From positions 18,174,501 through 18,238,500 of the forward strand of contig NC_092323.1 in NCBI RefSeq assembly GCF_036785885.1: a stretch of 64,000 nt of DNA, written 5' to 3'. The stretch is from Coffea arabica (lineage: Eukaryota > Streptophyta > Magnoliopsida > Gentianales > Rubiaceae). Below, in pieces: positions 21,803 through 33,788 of this stretch. Positions within the stretch are counted from its first letter, which is position 1; every line of letters starts with the position of its first letter. The position numbers and the translations under genes are program-made. The notes below the pieces were generated by a model. That model was not told where the DNA came from. It made no database searches and worked only from the letters and a program-made list of their open reading frames with translations.

Positions 21803-22730
21803 GTGATTTATTTGTTTGGCAGCTACACGTGAATTTTTTGGAGTAGCATGAGAATCATTAAAGGTTTCTTTATTTCTACTCTAACAATTAGATTGCATGG
21901 ATCTTGCTTGCAATTAAATAGGGCAAGGTGAATTTGACCTCTTCCATATGATTATTTGCTCTTTCTTGGGTATGTAGTTGCCACTGACATGCACTATATT
22001 GGAAATACAATTTTATGTAGTGAAAGGGAAGATATTATACATCTTATGTTTTTCTTTCCCAGTTTGCAAAATGTGCGCACTACTTAAATAATTTCTTTGA
22101 TTTTGCATGAAGGTTTTAGTACCTTGTCTCTGGTATTCTGCAATCTAAAATTGCATATTTCTGTTTGTTCTAAAACATTTTTGTGGAAATAGAGTTCGTG
22201 CTGCTTTCTGTTTCTTTTGTTTGACTCTGCTGTTTAGCCATCTGCATCAACTGAGCTTCTTAGTTATTTGGGGTAAGTCCAGACAGGGCCCTTGGGGGTA
22301 TGGGTTGGGGTGGGTTTTGGGATAAGACAGACTTTATCTAAACTTGATTGGTTTTTGAAGTCTTTGTCTGCAATTTTCGCTTATATCAAAAGGGTATTTT
22401 CGTCTATTCACTCAGCTCCGTCTGTTTTGACGATTTCCGTCCACTTTTCAGGTTAATTCAAACCACGGGGTATCGACTGATATGATATGAAACCACGGGA
22501 GGCTTTTATGTATGATTGCTTAATCACAGGGGGCTTTTTTGTTGTTTACCCATTAAAAAATAACTGACAATAATCATCGCAAGAAAAAAAAGCTTGTAAA
22601 GGTATCGAAGGAGAATTGGACCACTCTTCAATTGTCAGTTGGCACGTTCAGGCAAGTTGGCGCAAAAAAAAAATTGATGAAATTGCATTTTTTTTTAAAT
22701 CCTCTCACCCGCTCCAACATCCTTCTTATT

Positions 22731-23069
22731 AGGGTTGCAAACGAATCGAGTCGGGTTGAGTTTTGACCTAATCGAGTCAAGTCTTAACTTAGTTTTATCG
22801 AACTCGAATTGGACAAACTACCAATTTAAAGCTCGAACTCGAAAAAATAAAAATAATTTTTTTAAAAAAAATAAATAATAAAATATTAGAAATATATAAT
22901 TATAATAGTAAAATAAAAATAAAAATATATATACTTGAGTTCATGAACCAACTCGTAAACTAATGAGTTTAATATTTTTAAACTTAAACTCGAGCTTGAT
23001 TTGGTTAGTTTGAGCTCGACTTGAGCACTCATGAGCCACTCGCGAGCAGTTCGATTTGTTTGCAACCCT
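22731..23069. mobile_element. Mutator-like MITE, 339 bp
   Basis: Terminal inverted repeats AGGGTTGCAAACGAATCGAG and, from the other end, AGGGTTGCAAACAAATCGAA. Flanks CTTCTTATT at 22722-22730 and 23071-23079 form a 9-bp TSD with one extra A at the right. The interior repeats CGAACTCGA-like motifs in opposite orientation, so the whole unit can fold. Non-coding. Confidence 0.8.
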
Positions 23070-23079
23070 ACTTCTTATT

Positions 23080-23847
23080 TCTGGCTATCACGCACAAAAT
23101 TTGAACTCTGAACTCGATGAAATTGCTTGAGTGAAAGCACAATTTAAAAAAAGAAAGAAAAAATCTTTCAAGTGAAGCACAACAAATGAAATTTGCACAT
23201 GTGCCACTCAAAATCATTGGCAAATGATAATGTAGTTGGGCCAAGTCGTAAACCTATTTATATGCTGTCACCATCCCACTTTATTTGTTGATAGTTACTC
23301 TGTCGCTAAGTTGTTTCACTGCTCAAAAAGGTAGAAGTGGCCCGTTTGAATTATTATCTTTTAAAATTTTTATTAAAATATATTATAATAATCTGATGTA
23401 TCTAAAATAAAAAATTAATTAATAAATGCATTCATATAAAATATAAAAGTTATTTTAGAAAAAAAAAGATTTTTCAAACATAAGCTTGGGTTAAAAACAC
23501 CAAACTCTTGGTGACTGCATAGTGCTTCGTGTGCCTGCATGGCATACTGTAGCTAACAATACATTCTACCTAACTCACTAATTGAGAGCAGGTGTGTTTG
23601 ATAAAATTAAATTCTGAAAATTAAAATATAAAATCTAGATTAATTAATTTATTAAATTGTTAAGTACTAAATTTGATATGTTTAAATGTATATCACATTA
23701 AGTGATGAATGAATAACTTATCACTTATTTTTAGGAGGAAGTTTTGCCTAAAAAATTCGGTTTCATTAAATTTATTCAGATGTTTAATTTTTTGTTATCA
23801 AACTAGTCTAAATATTTTAATATTTGAATCTATTAAGCAAGTGCTGA
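23080..23847. other. AT-rich spacer, no gene seen
   Basis: No open frame or named repeat that I can support. The stretch 23336-23500 looks like a degraded MITE (CCCGTTTGAATTATTAT at one end, TTTTTCAAACATAAGC at the other), without a clear TSD. Confidence 0.3.
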
Positions 23848-23856
23848 ATTGAACTC

Positions 23857-24957
23857 GGGATAATTTCAAAAATTGCCCCTGAGTTTGTTTGACAATTTCA
23901 CTAGCCTTACACAAACCTCCTCTGAGGTTAAGGTTTTGATAACAAATTAGTCCAATTAAAAAAAAGGTAACATTAAAAAAGTACTTTAAGGAGAGAGATG
24001 TAACTTTTATTCTATCAATACCCCTTATGCATGTACATAAGTCGTATTAGTAAAAGAATAAAAATAATTACAAGTTAGAAACAATTAATACACACATTTA
24101 ACCACTCAAAAAGTTCACATTTAATAGATTAGACAATACAGATAAGTAACAAAACTACACTAATGATTACAAGATTTAACAAAATAGACTAGTCATCGCT
24201 TTTAATAATGATTCTTGTAATTTTGAGCTGAAAAATTTTCGAATTTTACCTTTCTTTTCCCTCCTTTCAGTTTTCTTTGAAACTCTTAAAGTTGTGATAA
24301 TTGTAAAGTAATTTTATGAAAATAAAGGAAATGATTGTAAAGTAATTTCATGGAAATAAGGGAGAAAGAAGAGAAAAAAAAGATAAAATTTGAAAATTTT
24401 TCTATTCAAAATCACAGGAATCATAGCAAACATTAAGTTAAAAGAGATGACTAGTTTGTTTTACTGAATTTTGTAATCATTAGTGTAGTTTTGTTACTTA
24501 TCTGTATTGTCTAATTTATTAGGAGAGAAAAGAAAGACAAAATTTGAAAATTTTTCTGTTCAAAATCACAAGAATCATAGCAAACATTAAGTTAAAAGAG
24601 AAGACTAATTTGTTTTACTGAATTTTGTAATCATTAGTGTAGTTTTGTTACTTATTTGTGTTATCTAATTTATTAAATGTGAACTTTTTGAGTGGTTAAA
24701 TATGTGTATTAATTGTTTCTAACTTTTAATTATTTTTATTCTTTTACTAATGCGACTTATATACATGCATAACGGGTATTTATAGAATAAAAGTTTCATC
24801 TCTCTCCTTAAAATACTTTTTTAATGTTAGTTTTTTTAATTGGACTGACTTTATTATCAAAACCTTAATCTCAAGAGTGGTTTGTGTAATTTTACAAACT
24901 TCAGGAGAGACTAGCGAAATTGTCAAGAATCTCAGGAGAGGTTTCTGAAATTATCCC
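23857..24957. mobile_element. foldback (long-TIR) Mutator-like element, 1.1 kb
   Basis: The two halves are inverted copies: 23857 to about 24240 pairs with about 24560 to 24957, reading GGGATAATTTC inward from each end. Flanks ATTGAACTC (23848-23856) and ATTGAACTA (24958-24966) give an 8-9 bp TSD. Near the centre a ~150-bp stretch is repeated directly (about 24385-24522 and 24530-24665, sharing TTTGAAAATTTTTCT and GAATCATAGCAAACATTAAG). Non-coding. Confidence 0.8.
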
Positions 24958-24966
24958 ATTGAACTA

Positions 24967-25994
24967 TCAAACATGGCCTAAAATACAAATACAAAATCCT
25001 ACCACGAGAAGGGATTCTTTCTTGGCTTTTTGAAGCTTCATATATTACATCCACAGATTTCCTTTCCCTTATTCTTAAACTTATTTAAGTACTAGTTGAA
25101 TGGGCATCACATCTCGTGTGAGGCTGCACAGATTACGAGTTCGGTAAAGTTTTTTGACTTGCACAATTATATGTATTTTAGCAAACTCGTCAGTTTTAAA
25201 TGGAAGAAACAAATAAAGCATAATGAACTTAATAATGTCATATTTGATTTCAAGATTCTGCAAGTTCTGGACATTGAAACTTTGTTGTCATAACTAATCA
25301 AACCTTAATGTAGTTGATGAGGTTTGGTGTGAAAATAAGGTAAATATGACATATGGCATAAGGTGCTTTAGTCCATAAAAAGTTGAAAAAACAAATGAAG
25401 ACACGCTATTGCGACGTTTCAGAAGTCTTTAATTCATTCCGAGAATTTCCATGGCTTTTGCCACTTCCATTTGAACTGTAATAGTCATTGATGGCCTAAC
25501 TCTCTCCAATTGAAGAATTAGCAATGCTTGAATGTTGATATCAGCCTGTACATTTCCTTTTGCTCATGATGATATCAGTAGGCACTACTGATGTCTTGTT
25601 TGCTCAAGGACTGCCACAAATAGAAAGGGCGACAAGCATAGATATATAACTCTACTAATGATCACGAGAATAGGACAGATAAAGAAGGAAAGCAGTGAAA
25701 AGCAGCAGATGAGTTGTGAATAGCTGAGCTGCATTTCAATCTTGTTAAAGCAAGGTAGAAGCTTCATCAAAAGGTCTTGAAAGATCAGATTTGTGGTTGA
25801 CCAATATGTCACAATAGGTTTCTATACAAATACAGCAAACTGGCAGTCAAGAATTCAAACAACATCTACATATATATGTGTAGTGAAAAGTAAGTTAGAC
25901 CTAGACAAGTACATACTTACAGGGCAGAGAGAGCCATCACCATCCTCCAACTACAAGTATTTGTACAAGTATTTTATGATTTTATGCATACAAT
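24967..25994. other. intergenic; one possible orphan exon
   Basis: Nothing recognisable except the frame at 25429-25545, listed separately. The last five bases before 26000 (CACAA) are a target-site duplication. Confidence 0.4.
25429..25545 (-). other. possible terminal exon of an unknown or decayed gene
   Basis: On the minus strand, just after a TGTACAG acceptor-like site, 38 sense codons run ADINIQALLILQLERVRPSM... to EILGMN and a TAA. The amphipathic, codon-balanced look is better than its surroundings, but I recognise no family. No partner exon is evident upstream. It could be chance. Confidence 0.2.
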
Positions 25995-25999
25995 CACAA

Positions 26000-27538
26000 T
26001 GACAGGTTGTCGATGCATGTGCAATAATAATAATGAAAATCCTAGTTGTCAACAAAAGCAGTTTCGTGTCAATTCTAATACTGGAGTAGGGATTCTGGAT
26101 GTGCAATGGGTTACTAGATTCACCCTAACTCCGAAGAGTTTGCTAAATCTGATATATCAGAATTTATTCACGAGAACTTGTTAATTTGTATATAGGGCAA
26201 GTAGGGTCGAATCCACAGGGATTGGGAGTAATTCGTTTCTACTAAAGTTCAAGTTATGGAGGGATTTTAGGGAAATTAACAATAAACTATGCTAATCGAA
26301 TATTGCAATTAACTAAAAATTAAATAGCAGACTATAAAAACTCAAATAGTATTGGACAGCTCCAGTCAAGAAATAACTTCGACAATGGTTCACCTGATTG
26401 ATTCTCGATGCAAAGGTAATTCCAATTATTAACTAATAAATATGTTATAACTGTCAAACAAGCGATGACAGTCAACTCCTCCTTACTGTGTCGATGATTG
26501 AGGTACGCCTGTCAATCACTACTTTAATTGAGATATAATCTCAGGTACGCCCGTGAGATTTAATTCCCCAATTGCTTTACGTATTAGAGTAGTTCTATTC
26601 TAACCAAATAACACACTACCAGGGTTATTTTAAATTAGCCTACGTATTCCCCTAATATGAATCTAATCATGCCAGTTACCACTATTTTAGAGCAATTGAA
26701 CAATTACGGATTTAACGCTCCAATTGACATTAGGTTGCTAAATTAATTCAACATCCGGGCCCAGGATATTTAACTAACAAAAAAATCATAAGCACTATAA
26801 ACATAGAGTATGCAAATACCAGCAAATAAAAGAAATAAATGAAATTAGTTCGATCTCACAATTTTTAGATGAGCCGAACCATCCGTTGTTCCTTGACTAG
26901 AAAAAGAGATTAGTTCATCTCCGTTGAGAAAAATCCACACAAAATTCTAGAATTAATTGTTGCATACATCGTCTCTCAATTGAGAGGAGCAATCCGATGG
27001 AATAAGTCACAAAAATAAGATTCAAAAGTCAAAATCCAAAGTAGTCAAGAATGTTTGCTACTTTTTTCCAATTCCTATCTATTCCCTACCTAATTGTCTA
27101 TTCCTACATGGCTACTCCAATGAGTAATAGGAAAAGAGAGTCCTGATCTCAATTGACTTCTATCTTCTATTCAACCGAAGCCAAAAAAGTAGGAAGTCTC
27201 CTAATTGGCCCGTTTCCTGTTTTTGCTAAACTATTTTTTCCAATTCAAATCTAACAATCAACTAATAGAATATTTGCGGTCCCACGTTGTACTTCCAATT
27301 GGCAATTGGTGTCTCGCGCCTGTCCCGCATTTTCTGGACACGTTAAGATCTGACTTGACGCGCCTACTCCAAATAGCAATTGTAGTGGAGAATTTGCACC
27401 TTTTATCACATTTTATTCCAACTCCCTGCAATCAATACAAATTTCCAAAAGTGAGTAGAATCCGTCAATTAATGCACATTCAGTAAGATAATAGGAGGTA
27501 ATTAATTATAAAATAGATGATAAAAGTGTGATTTATCA
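26000..27538 (-). repeat. 3' LTR (element orientation)
   Basis: 1539 bp, TGACAGGTTG...GATTTATCA in plus orientation. It pairs with 32262-33783 throughout. The short frames inside (for example 27205-27486 and its twin 33449-33703) are LTR sequence, not genes. Confidence 0.85.
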
Positions 27539-27553
27539 ATTCCCCCCACACCT
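27539..27553 (-). other. polypurine tract
   Basis: On the minus strand GGTGTGGGGGGAAT precedes the LTR. It is the same PPT as in the plus-strand relative at 15268-15281. Confidence 0.7.
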
Positions 27554-29640
27554 AAACCATGCTTGTTCTCAAGCATGAGAACAACAAATACACACCAATT
27601 CCTGATAATGGCTATCAATCCATCTACCTTATTGCCAAGATACCAAGAAAAACACCTATCAAGCATTAATGGTCAAAGTCCAAAAAACATCACTTCAGTT
27701 AGCTTCTAAACCGTAGACTCTCCCAATTTATGGCTAACTATTCTAAGAAAAATGAATGGTCGATCAACATTTATCAGTAAATGGTCCAATTATTAACCAA
27801 AATCTCAACATTAAATCCATAAATTGGCAAACTGACTTTAATCACATATTGACACAACTTTCACACCATTTTATCACGCTTTCCTTTTTTTCTTTGTTTT
27901 TTTTCTTTTCAATAGTAATAATAAACTTAGTCTCCAACTACTAGAGTCTTTTGACGCAAACTCCAACATTTGTCAGATGAAGGAATCAGGTTACTCAGCT
28001 CCTATCGCTACACGATCACGTATTCATAGGTATTACTATTTTTTGACACGAGAATCGACATTTTTGGTGAAAATTCCCGATTATTCAACAGTAATAACTA
28101 GCGGAGTACAACCAACTTTTATTCAAAGTCAGACAACAAAATAACTCAAAGTATCACATAAAATAGCAGCAACTAACCTCATTTTTTCAAATATGGAAAA
28201 TTAAAGTTAATAACTGGACCAATTCACATGAAAATGCCAACCAGTTATTCCCTATGCCCAGAAAAGTTAACCAAAAAATTGTAAGAGTCACAAAAGCATC
28301 GATATTTACCAAAGAAATATTTTTTGAATCTAACCAAATTAGATTGATACACTTTTATTACTAAAACTTGACAATAGGCAGAATTAAAGTCAACAACCAT
28401 TATCAATCCTTGGTAGTTCCAGAAGTGCTGATCACTAATAAAAGTAAAAAGAAAAGAAAAGAAAAACAGAACAAATAACAAGAAATAAGGAAAAATATCT
28501 AAAAACTAAAAATACTAGCTATACCACAGCTCCCCCCCACGCTTAAATCCGACATTGTTCTCAATGGAGGTAATAGAACAAATAAAGCAAAAAGGATAAT
28601 GAAACTTCCCCGAATGCATGGTGGAGGGTCTCGATCGGCTATGGGATAGGTGGAAATGGCGGTCGAGTGAAGAGGGCGATGAGCGGCGGTGATGCTTTAG
28701 TGGTGTGCCTAGGATGTCTCAAAAGAGAGAGAGGGACGTGGCGGCCACAATGAGGGAGGCACGCGAGGGGAGCGGCGGACGGCGATGCGCGACGTGGAAG
28801 GCGGCGGCAGACTAGGTGGTGACAGGCGTGGTTCGCGAGAGAAAGAGAGTGAGTAAGGAAGTGGCGGCACGAGGAGATAGGCGGCGCTTCGTGGGTTTCG
28901 ACCGAGAGAGAACCAGGGGAAATAGGGGAGAAAGAAAGGAAGAAAAGAGAAAGAAAAAAAAAGTTTTGATTTTTTTTAAAATTTTGAATTTAGATTTTAA
29001 AATTTGAAATTTAAAAATTAAATTTTAAGGTGAAACGAAAAAAGTGTAAAATTTCTTTTTACTTTAAAAATACATACATTTCCCTCGAACATGACATGGG
29101 CACGTCAATAAGGCAAGAACCCTTTTAATGAATGTCCGTTGAATTCAAAGTTACCACGTGTTCGGTTGATGCGAGAGCGTCGTGAGGGTGGAAATTCTTG
29201 TGATGAAAACTCTGAGGATTGTTGATTAACATGCGCCCTGGTGACACGGGCGCGTCGTGAGGGTGGAAACCCTTTTGATGAGGACTCTGAGTATTGACGG
29301 CGAGAACTCTTTTGATGAAGAGTCGTTGAATTAAAAGTTACCACGCGCCCGGTTGATGCAGGCGCGTCATGTCGGTCAGTCTGCTCCAAGATCAAAGGAA
29401 GAGCTTTCCAGGTGACTTGACGCGGGCACATCATGAGGGTGAAAACCCTTCTGATGGAGCATCTGGGAATTGCACGTTACCACGCGCCCTATTGACGCGA
29501 GTGCATTATGTCAGGGGGATACCTACTAATCATAAAAAAAATAAAAAATTAAACCAGAAATCTGGCAAACTCTATGAAATCATACTGAATCTATCAAATA
29601 AAACTGAACAAACAACAAAAAGAAATTGGATTGCCTCCCA
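27554..29640 (-). other. 3' non-coding body of the element, with GC-rich block
   Basis: Homologous to 9880-12954 of the plus-strand relative in minus orientation. It includes the conserved block with CGATTCTCGTGTCAAAAAAT at about 28035-28056 and a G-rich segment at about 28616-28990. The plus-strand frame at 28816-29007 is composition-driven and not credible as a gene. Confidence 0.6.
29103..29520 (-). repeat. tandem repeats near the end of the gag region
   Basis: Five or so diverged units of about 65-110 bp with GCGCGTC(A/G)TG(A/T), GGGTG.AAACCCTTTTGATGA and GTTACCACGCG. They correspond to 9655-9880 in the other copy but are more numerous. Confidence 0.65.
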
Positions 29641-29674
29641 ATAAGCATCTTTTTTTAACGTCTTTGGCTAGACG

Positions 29675-32166
29675 TTAAGCACCACTTCTCAATCTTGATG
29701 TAATACAAATTTTTTTTGCAATCGATGGCATTCCTCCAAGATCCAAATAGTTATTGAGTGCAACTATCTTCTTCAATTTTCTACTCATTGTTACCTCACA
29801 AAATGCTTTCATTCCATGATACTTATTTGTAGCAAATTTGCATTTACCCCTATAATCAAACTCAGAAAATTTTTGCCTAGAAGGGTTAGTAGCATGAATG
29901 ACAAATACAGAATGAAAGTTAATAGGATGTTTCATTGTATAAAAAATATTAAAGTAGACTATTTCTCTATTAAATTCCATTGTGAGAGTACCCTTACTGA
30001 CATCAATCTTAGTTTGGGCAGTACTCAAGAAGGGTCTTGCTAATATAATAGGGCTAGATTTGAAGCACTTCTATCATCCATATAAAGCACGTAAAAATCA
30101 GTAGAAAAAATTAATTCATCTACTTGCACTAAAACATCCTCAATTACCCCATCCGGATAAAGCAAATATACGATCAGCCAATTGAATTATTATCCCCGTT
30201 TCTTTCAAAGGTCCTAAATTTAGGGAATCATAGATTAATTTGGGCATCACGTTAATAGAATCCCCTAAATCTAGCATGACATTTTTTATATTAGAATGTC
30301 CAATCTTACATAGAATAGTAAACATATCTGGATCCCCACATTGAGGTGGTAGTTTCCTTTGTAAAATCGCTGAAATGTTCTCACCTACCACAATTTGCTC
30401 ATCCCTCCTCAACTTATTCTTGTTGGCGCACAAGTTTTTCAAGAATTTAGCATATTTCGGTACTTGTCTGATTGCGTCCAACAAAGGGATATTGATTGCC
30501 ACCTTTCGAAACACCTCTAAATTCTCTTTTTCCTTAACTTGTTTCTTTGGTTTCTTTAACCAGTTCGGAAAAGGCGATGAGTTAGTTCTAACCTCAATGA
30601 TTGGGTCAGGGAGTACCGCTGACTTTTTGCTGCCCTTACTCTCCTCCCTAAGTTCTTTCTTGATCTTTTCTTCATTCTTGTCCTTTGGAGTCACAAGTTC
30701 GAGTCCCTGAATTTCTTTTCCGTTCCTTAAGATCATTGCACTTACGTTCTTCGGGTTTAGTTCAGGTTGAAACGATAATTTTTCGTGAACTTGGGATTCC
30801 AGGCGGTTGATTGCTATTACCATCTGACTCATCTGACTTTGTATTGCTTGCATCTGTCTCATTTGATTCCTTATATTCATTAGGTCAGAATCCGTCTTTT
30901 GTTGATTAGCAATTAACTGCTTTATTATTTCTTCTAGAGACGGGCTAAAGCTTGTAGGAGGTGGTGGCTGCCGAGGTTCGTATTGCTGTTGATACCCTTA
31001 CTGTCCATTTGGTGCAAAATTTGATTGTCTATTTCCTCCATAACTAAAGTTAGAGTGATCTCTCTAACTCGGATTGTACATGTTCGAATACGGATCATAT
31101 GGCTTTCTTGGTGCGGCGCGTGACCAGCCATGTTTACTTGCTTCACACTTTTTTCTTAAATCATTGGGCACATCTCTGTAGAGTGACCCACAGCAGTGCA
31201 AATCCCACACACCTTGGCTTGTGAAGCATTTCTCACAACCAATTACCTAATAAATGATGTCAACTCAGTCAACTGTTGTTGGATAGAGAATGTCTCTATC
31301 TTATTCACTCTGTGCATCGAGACATCCTTTCTTTTATCGAATTGTTGCGAGTTCTCAGCCATCCCTTCAATCAACTCCCACGCTTCTCGAGAAGTCTTGT
31401 TCACCAGCGCCCCTCCACTTGCAGCATCAACAATACTCCTGTCTTTGAAAAGTAACCCCTCGTAAAAGTATTGGATGAACAATTGGTCACTTATTTTATG
31501 CTAAGGGCGTTTGATGCATAACTTTTTGAATCTTTTACAGTAATCATAGAGCGACTCTCCTGGGTGTTGCTTGATACCGCATATCTCTTTCCTTAGACTT
31601 GCAGCTCGGAAAGCTGAAAAATATTTTTTCAAGAATTTTTTTTTCAGTTGCTCCCAAGTGGTGATACTACCTGGAGGTAGGTAATACAATCAGTTTTTTG
31701 CTGCGTCCTTGAGAAAGAAGGGGAACGCCCTCATTTTTATTTATTTTTCCGTAATTCTCGGGGGTTTCATACTGTTACAAACAACATCGAACTCTTACAA
31801 GTGCTTATGAGACTCTTCACCTGACAAATCATGAAAAGATGGTAAAAAATGAATTAAACCAGATTTTAACTCAAACGGGATATTATCATTTAAACTCAAA
31901 AAAGTAATGCATAAGGGCTGCTGATTTAAATTAGGAGCAGCCAACTCCCTCAATGTCTGTGCATTAGTCATAGTGACTTCTTCTCGATCTAGGTCACTCG
32001 AAGTATCACCAAGCGAATTTGTTGATTCAACCTCTGGATCAAGTCTCTGAGATGCAGTACTAGATTACTCTTCTCTAAGTTATCTGGTCTCTTTCCTTGT
32101 TTTACGTGCAGTCTTCTTTACTTCAGGGTCAAAAATCAATTCGCCTGTACGAGAAGATCGAGGCAT
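29675..32166 (-). pseudogene. retrotransposon gag-aspartic protease relic
   Basis: ATG at 32164-32166 (MPRSSRTGELIFDPEV, the same start as the other copy), then stops within 30 codons. Further on the gag core (YYLPPGSITTWEQL near 31680, YFYEGLLFKD near 31475) and the coiled linker IKQLIANQQK near 30915 read in several frames. The protease has LDLGDSINVMP near 30280. The CCHC knuckle region near 31190-31210 is degraded. It is dead, but useful for checking the frameshifts in 7039-9483. Confidence 0.85.
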
Positions 32167-32231
32167 AAATTAGAAAAATATCAAAAAATTAATACGAAAA
32201 TGAACTTAAAAAAAAAGAAATGAATTAACTA

Positions 32232-32261
32232 ATGCCAGTTCCCGACAACGGCACCAAAAAT
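32232..32261 (-). other. primer-binding site
   Basis: On the minus strand TTTTTGGTGCCGTTGTCGGGA directly follows the 5' LTR. It is close to the Athila-type site TTTTTGGCGCCGTTGCCGGGG, with C-to-T type changes. Confidence 0.7.
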
Positions 32262-33783
32262 TGACAGGTTGTTGATACTTATGCAATAATAATAATGAAA
32301 ATCCTAATTGCCAACAAAAGTTGTTTCACATCAATTCTAGTAGTGGAGCAGGGACTCTGGATGTACAATGAGTTACTAGATTCACCATGGTTCCGAAGAG
32401 TTTACTAAATCCGATATACCAGAATTTATTCACGAGAACTTGTTAACTTTTATATAGGGCAAGTAAGGTCAAATTCATAGGGATTGGGAGTAATTCGATT
32501 CTACTAAAGTTCAAGTTATGGGGAAATTTTGGGGAAATTAATAATAAGCTATGCTAATTGAATATTACACTTAACTAAAAATTAAATAGTAGACTGTAAA
32601 AACTCAAATAGTATTGGACAACTCTAGTCAAGAAATAATTTCGGCAATGGTTCACCTGATTGATCCTCGATGCAAAAGTAATTCCAATTATTAACTAATA
32701 AATATATTATAACTGTCAAACAAGCGATGACAGTCAACTCCTCCTTACTATGTCGATGACTGAGGTACGCCGGTCAATCAATACTCTAATTGAGATATAA
32801 TCTCAGGTACGCCTGTGAGATTTAATTTTTCAATTGTCTTACGTATTAGAGGAGCCCTATTCTAACCAAATAACATACTACCAGGGTTATTTTAGATTAG
32901 CCTGCATATTCTCCTGACACGAATCTAATCATGCCAATTGCCACTATTTTAGAGTAATTGAACAATTACGGATTCAATGCTCTAATTGACATTAGGTTGC
33001 TAAATTAATTCAACATCCGGACCTAGGATATTTAACTAACAAAATAACCATAAGCACTATAAACAGAGAGTATATAAATACTGGTAAATAAGAGAAATAA
33101 ATGAAATTAGTTCGATCTCACAATTTTTAGATGAACCGAAACCTTCGTTGTTTCTTGACTAGAACCGTTGAGGGAAATTCACGCAAAATTCTAGAATTAA
33201 TTGTTGCATACATCGTCTCTCAATTGAGAGGAGCAATCCGATGGAATAAGTCACAAGAATAAGATGCAAAAGTCAAAATCCAAAGTAGTCAAGAATGTCT
33301 GCTACTTTTTTCCAATTCCTATCTATTCCCTACCTAATTGTCTACTCCTATATGGCTACTCCAATGAGTAATAGGAAAAGAGAGTCCTAATCTCAATTGA
33401 TTTTTGTCTCCTATTCAACCGAAGCCAAAAAAGTAGGAAGTCTCCTAATTGGCCCGTTTCCTGTTTTTGCTAAACTATCTTTTCCAATTCAAATCTAACA
33501 ATCAGCTAATGGAATATTTGCGGTCCCACGTTGTACTTCCAATTGGCAATTGCAGTCTCGAGTCTGTCCCGCATTTTCTGGACACGTTAAGGTCTGACTT
33601 GAAGTGCCTACGCCAAATAGCAATTGTAGTAGAGAATATGTATCTTTTTACCACATTTTATTCCAACTCTCTGCAATCAATACAAATTTCCAAAAGTGAG
33701 TAGAATCCGCCAATTAATGCACATTCGGTAAAATAATAGGAGGGAATTAATTATAAAATAGACGACAAAAGTGCGACTTATCA
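32262..33783 (-). repeat. 5' LTR (element orientation)
   Basis: 1522 bp, same family and ends as 26000-27538, next to TSD CACAA at 33784-33788. Confidence 0.85.
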
Positions 33784-33788
33784 CACAA

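Larger units (their letters stand above)
20767..22552 (+). mobile_element. Pack-MULE carrying host gene fragments
   Basis: 1786 bp bounded by long terminal inverted repeats of about 126 bp (20767-20892 and 22426-22552) that match at roughly nine bases in ten. Both start GGGTAAACAACAAAAAAGCC read inward. The flanks are ATTAAAAAA (left) and ATTAAAAAT (right), a 9-bp TSD with one mismatch. The body has no transposase. It holds a GRF-type zinc-finger exon (21219-21335) and a piece of a chloroplast EF-Ts gene (about 21568-21802), both in plus orientation. Mutator-like elements that capture host exons in this way are known as Pack-MULEs. Capture from two loci is my inference. Confidence 0.8.
26000..33783 (-). 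mobile_element. gag-protease-only Ty3/gypsy LTR element, old copy
   Basis: Complete in outline: LTRs 26000-27538 and 32262-33783, TSD CACAA at 25995-25999 and 33784-33788, PPT next to the left LTR, primer-binding site next to the right LTR, so it is transcribed on the minus strand. The gag-protease relic, tandem repeats and GC-rich block occur in the same order as in the element at 3988-16948. The two LTRs differ at about 16% of the first 134 positions by my count, so this insertion is much older. It has no reverse transcriptase or integrase. Confidence 0.87.
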
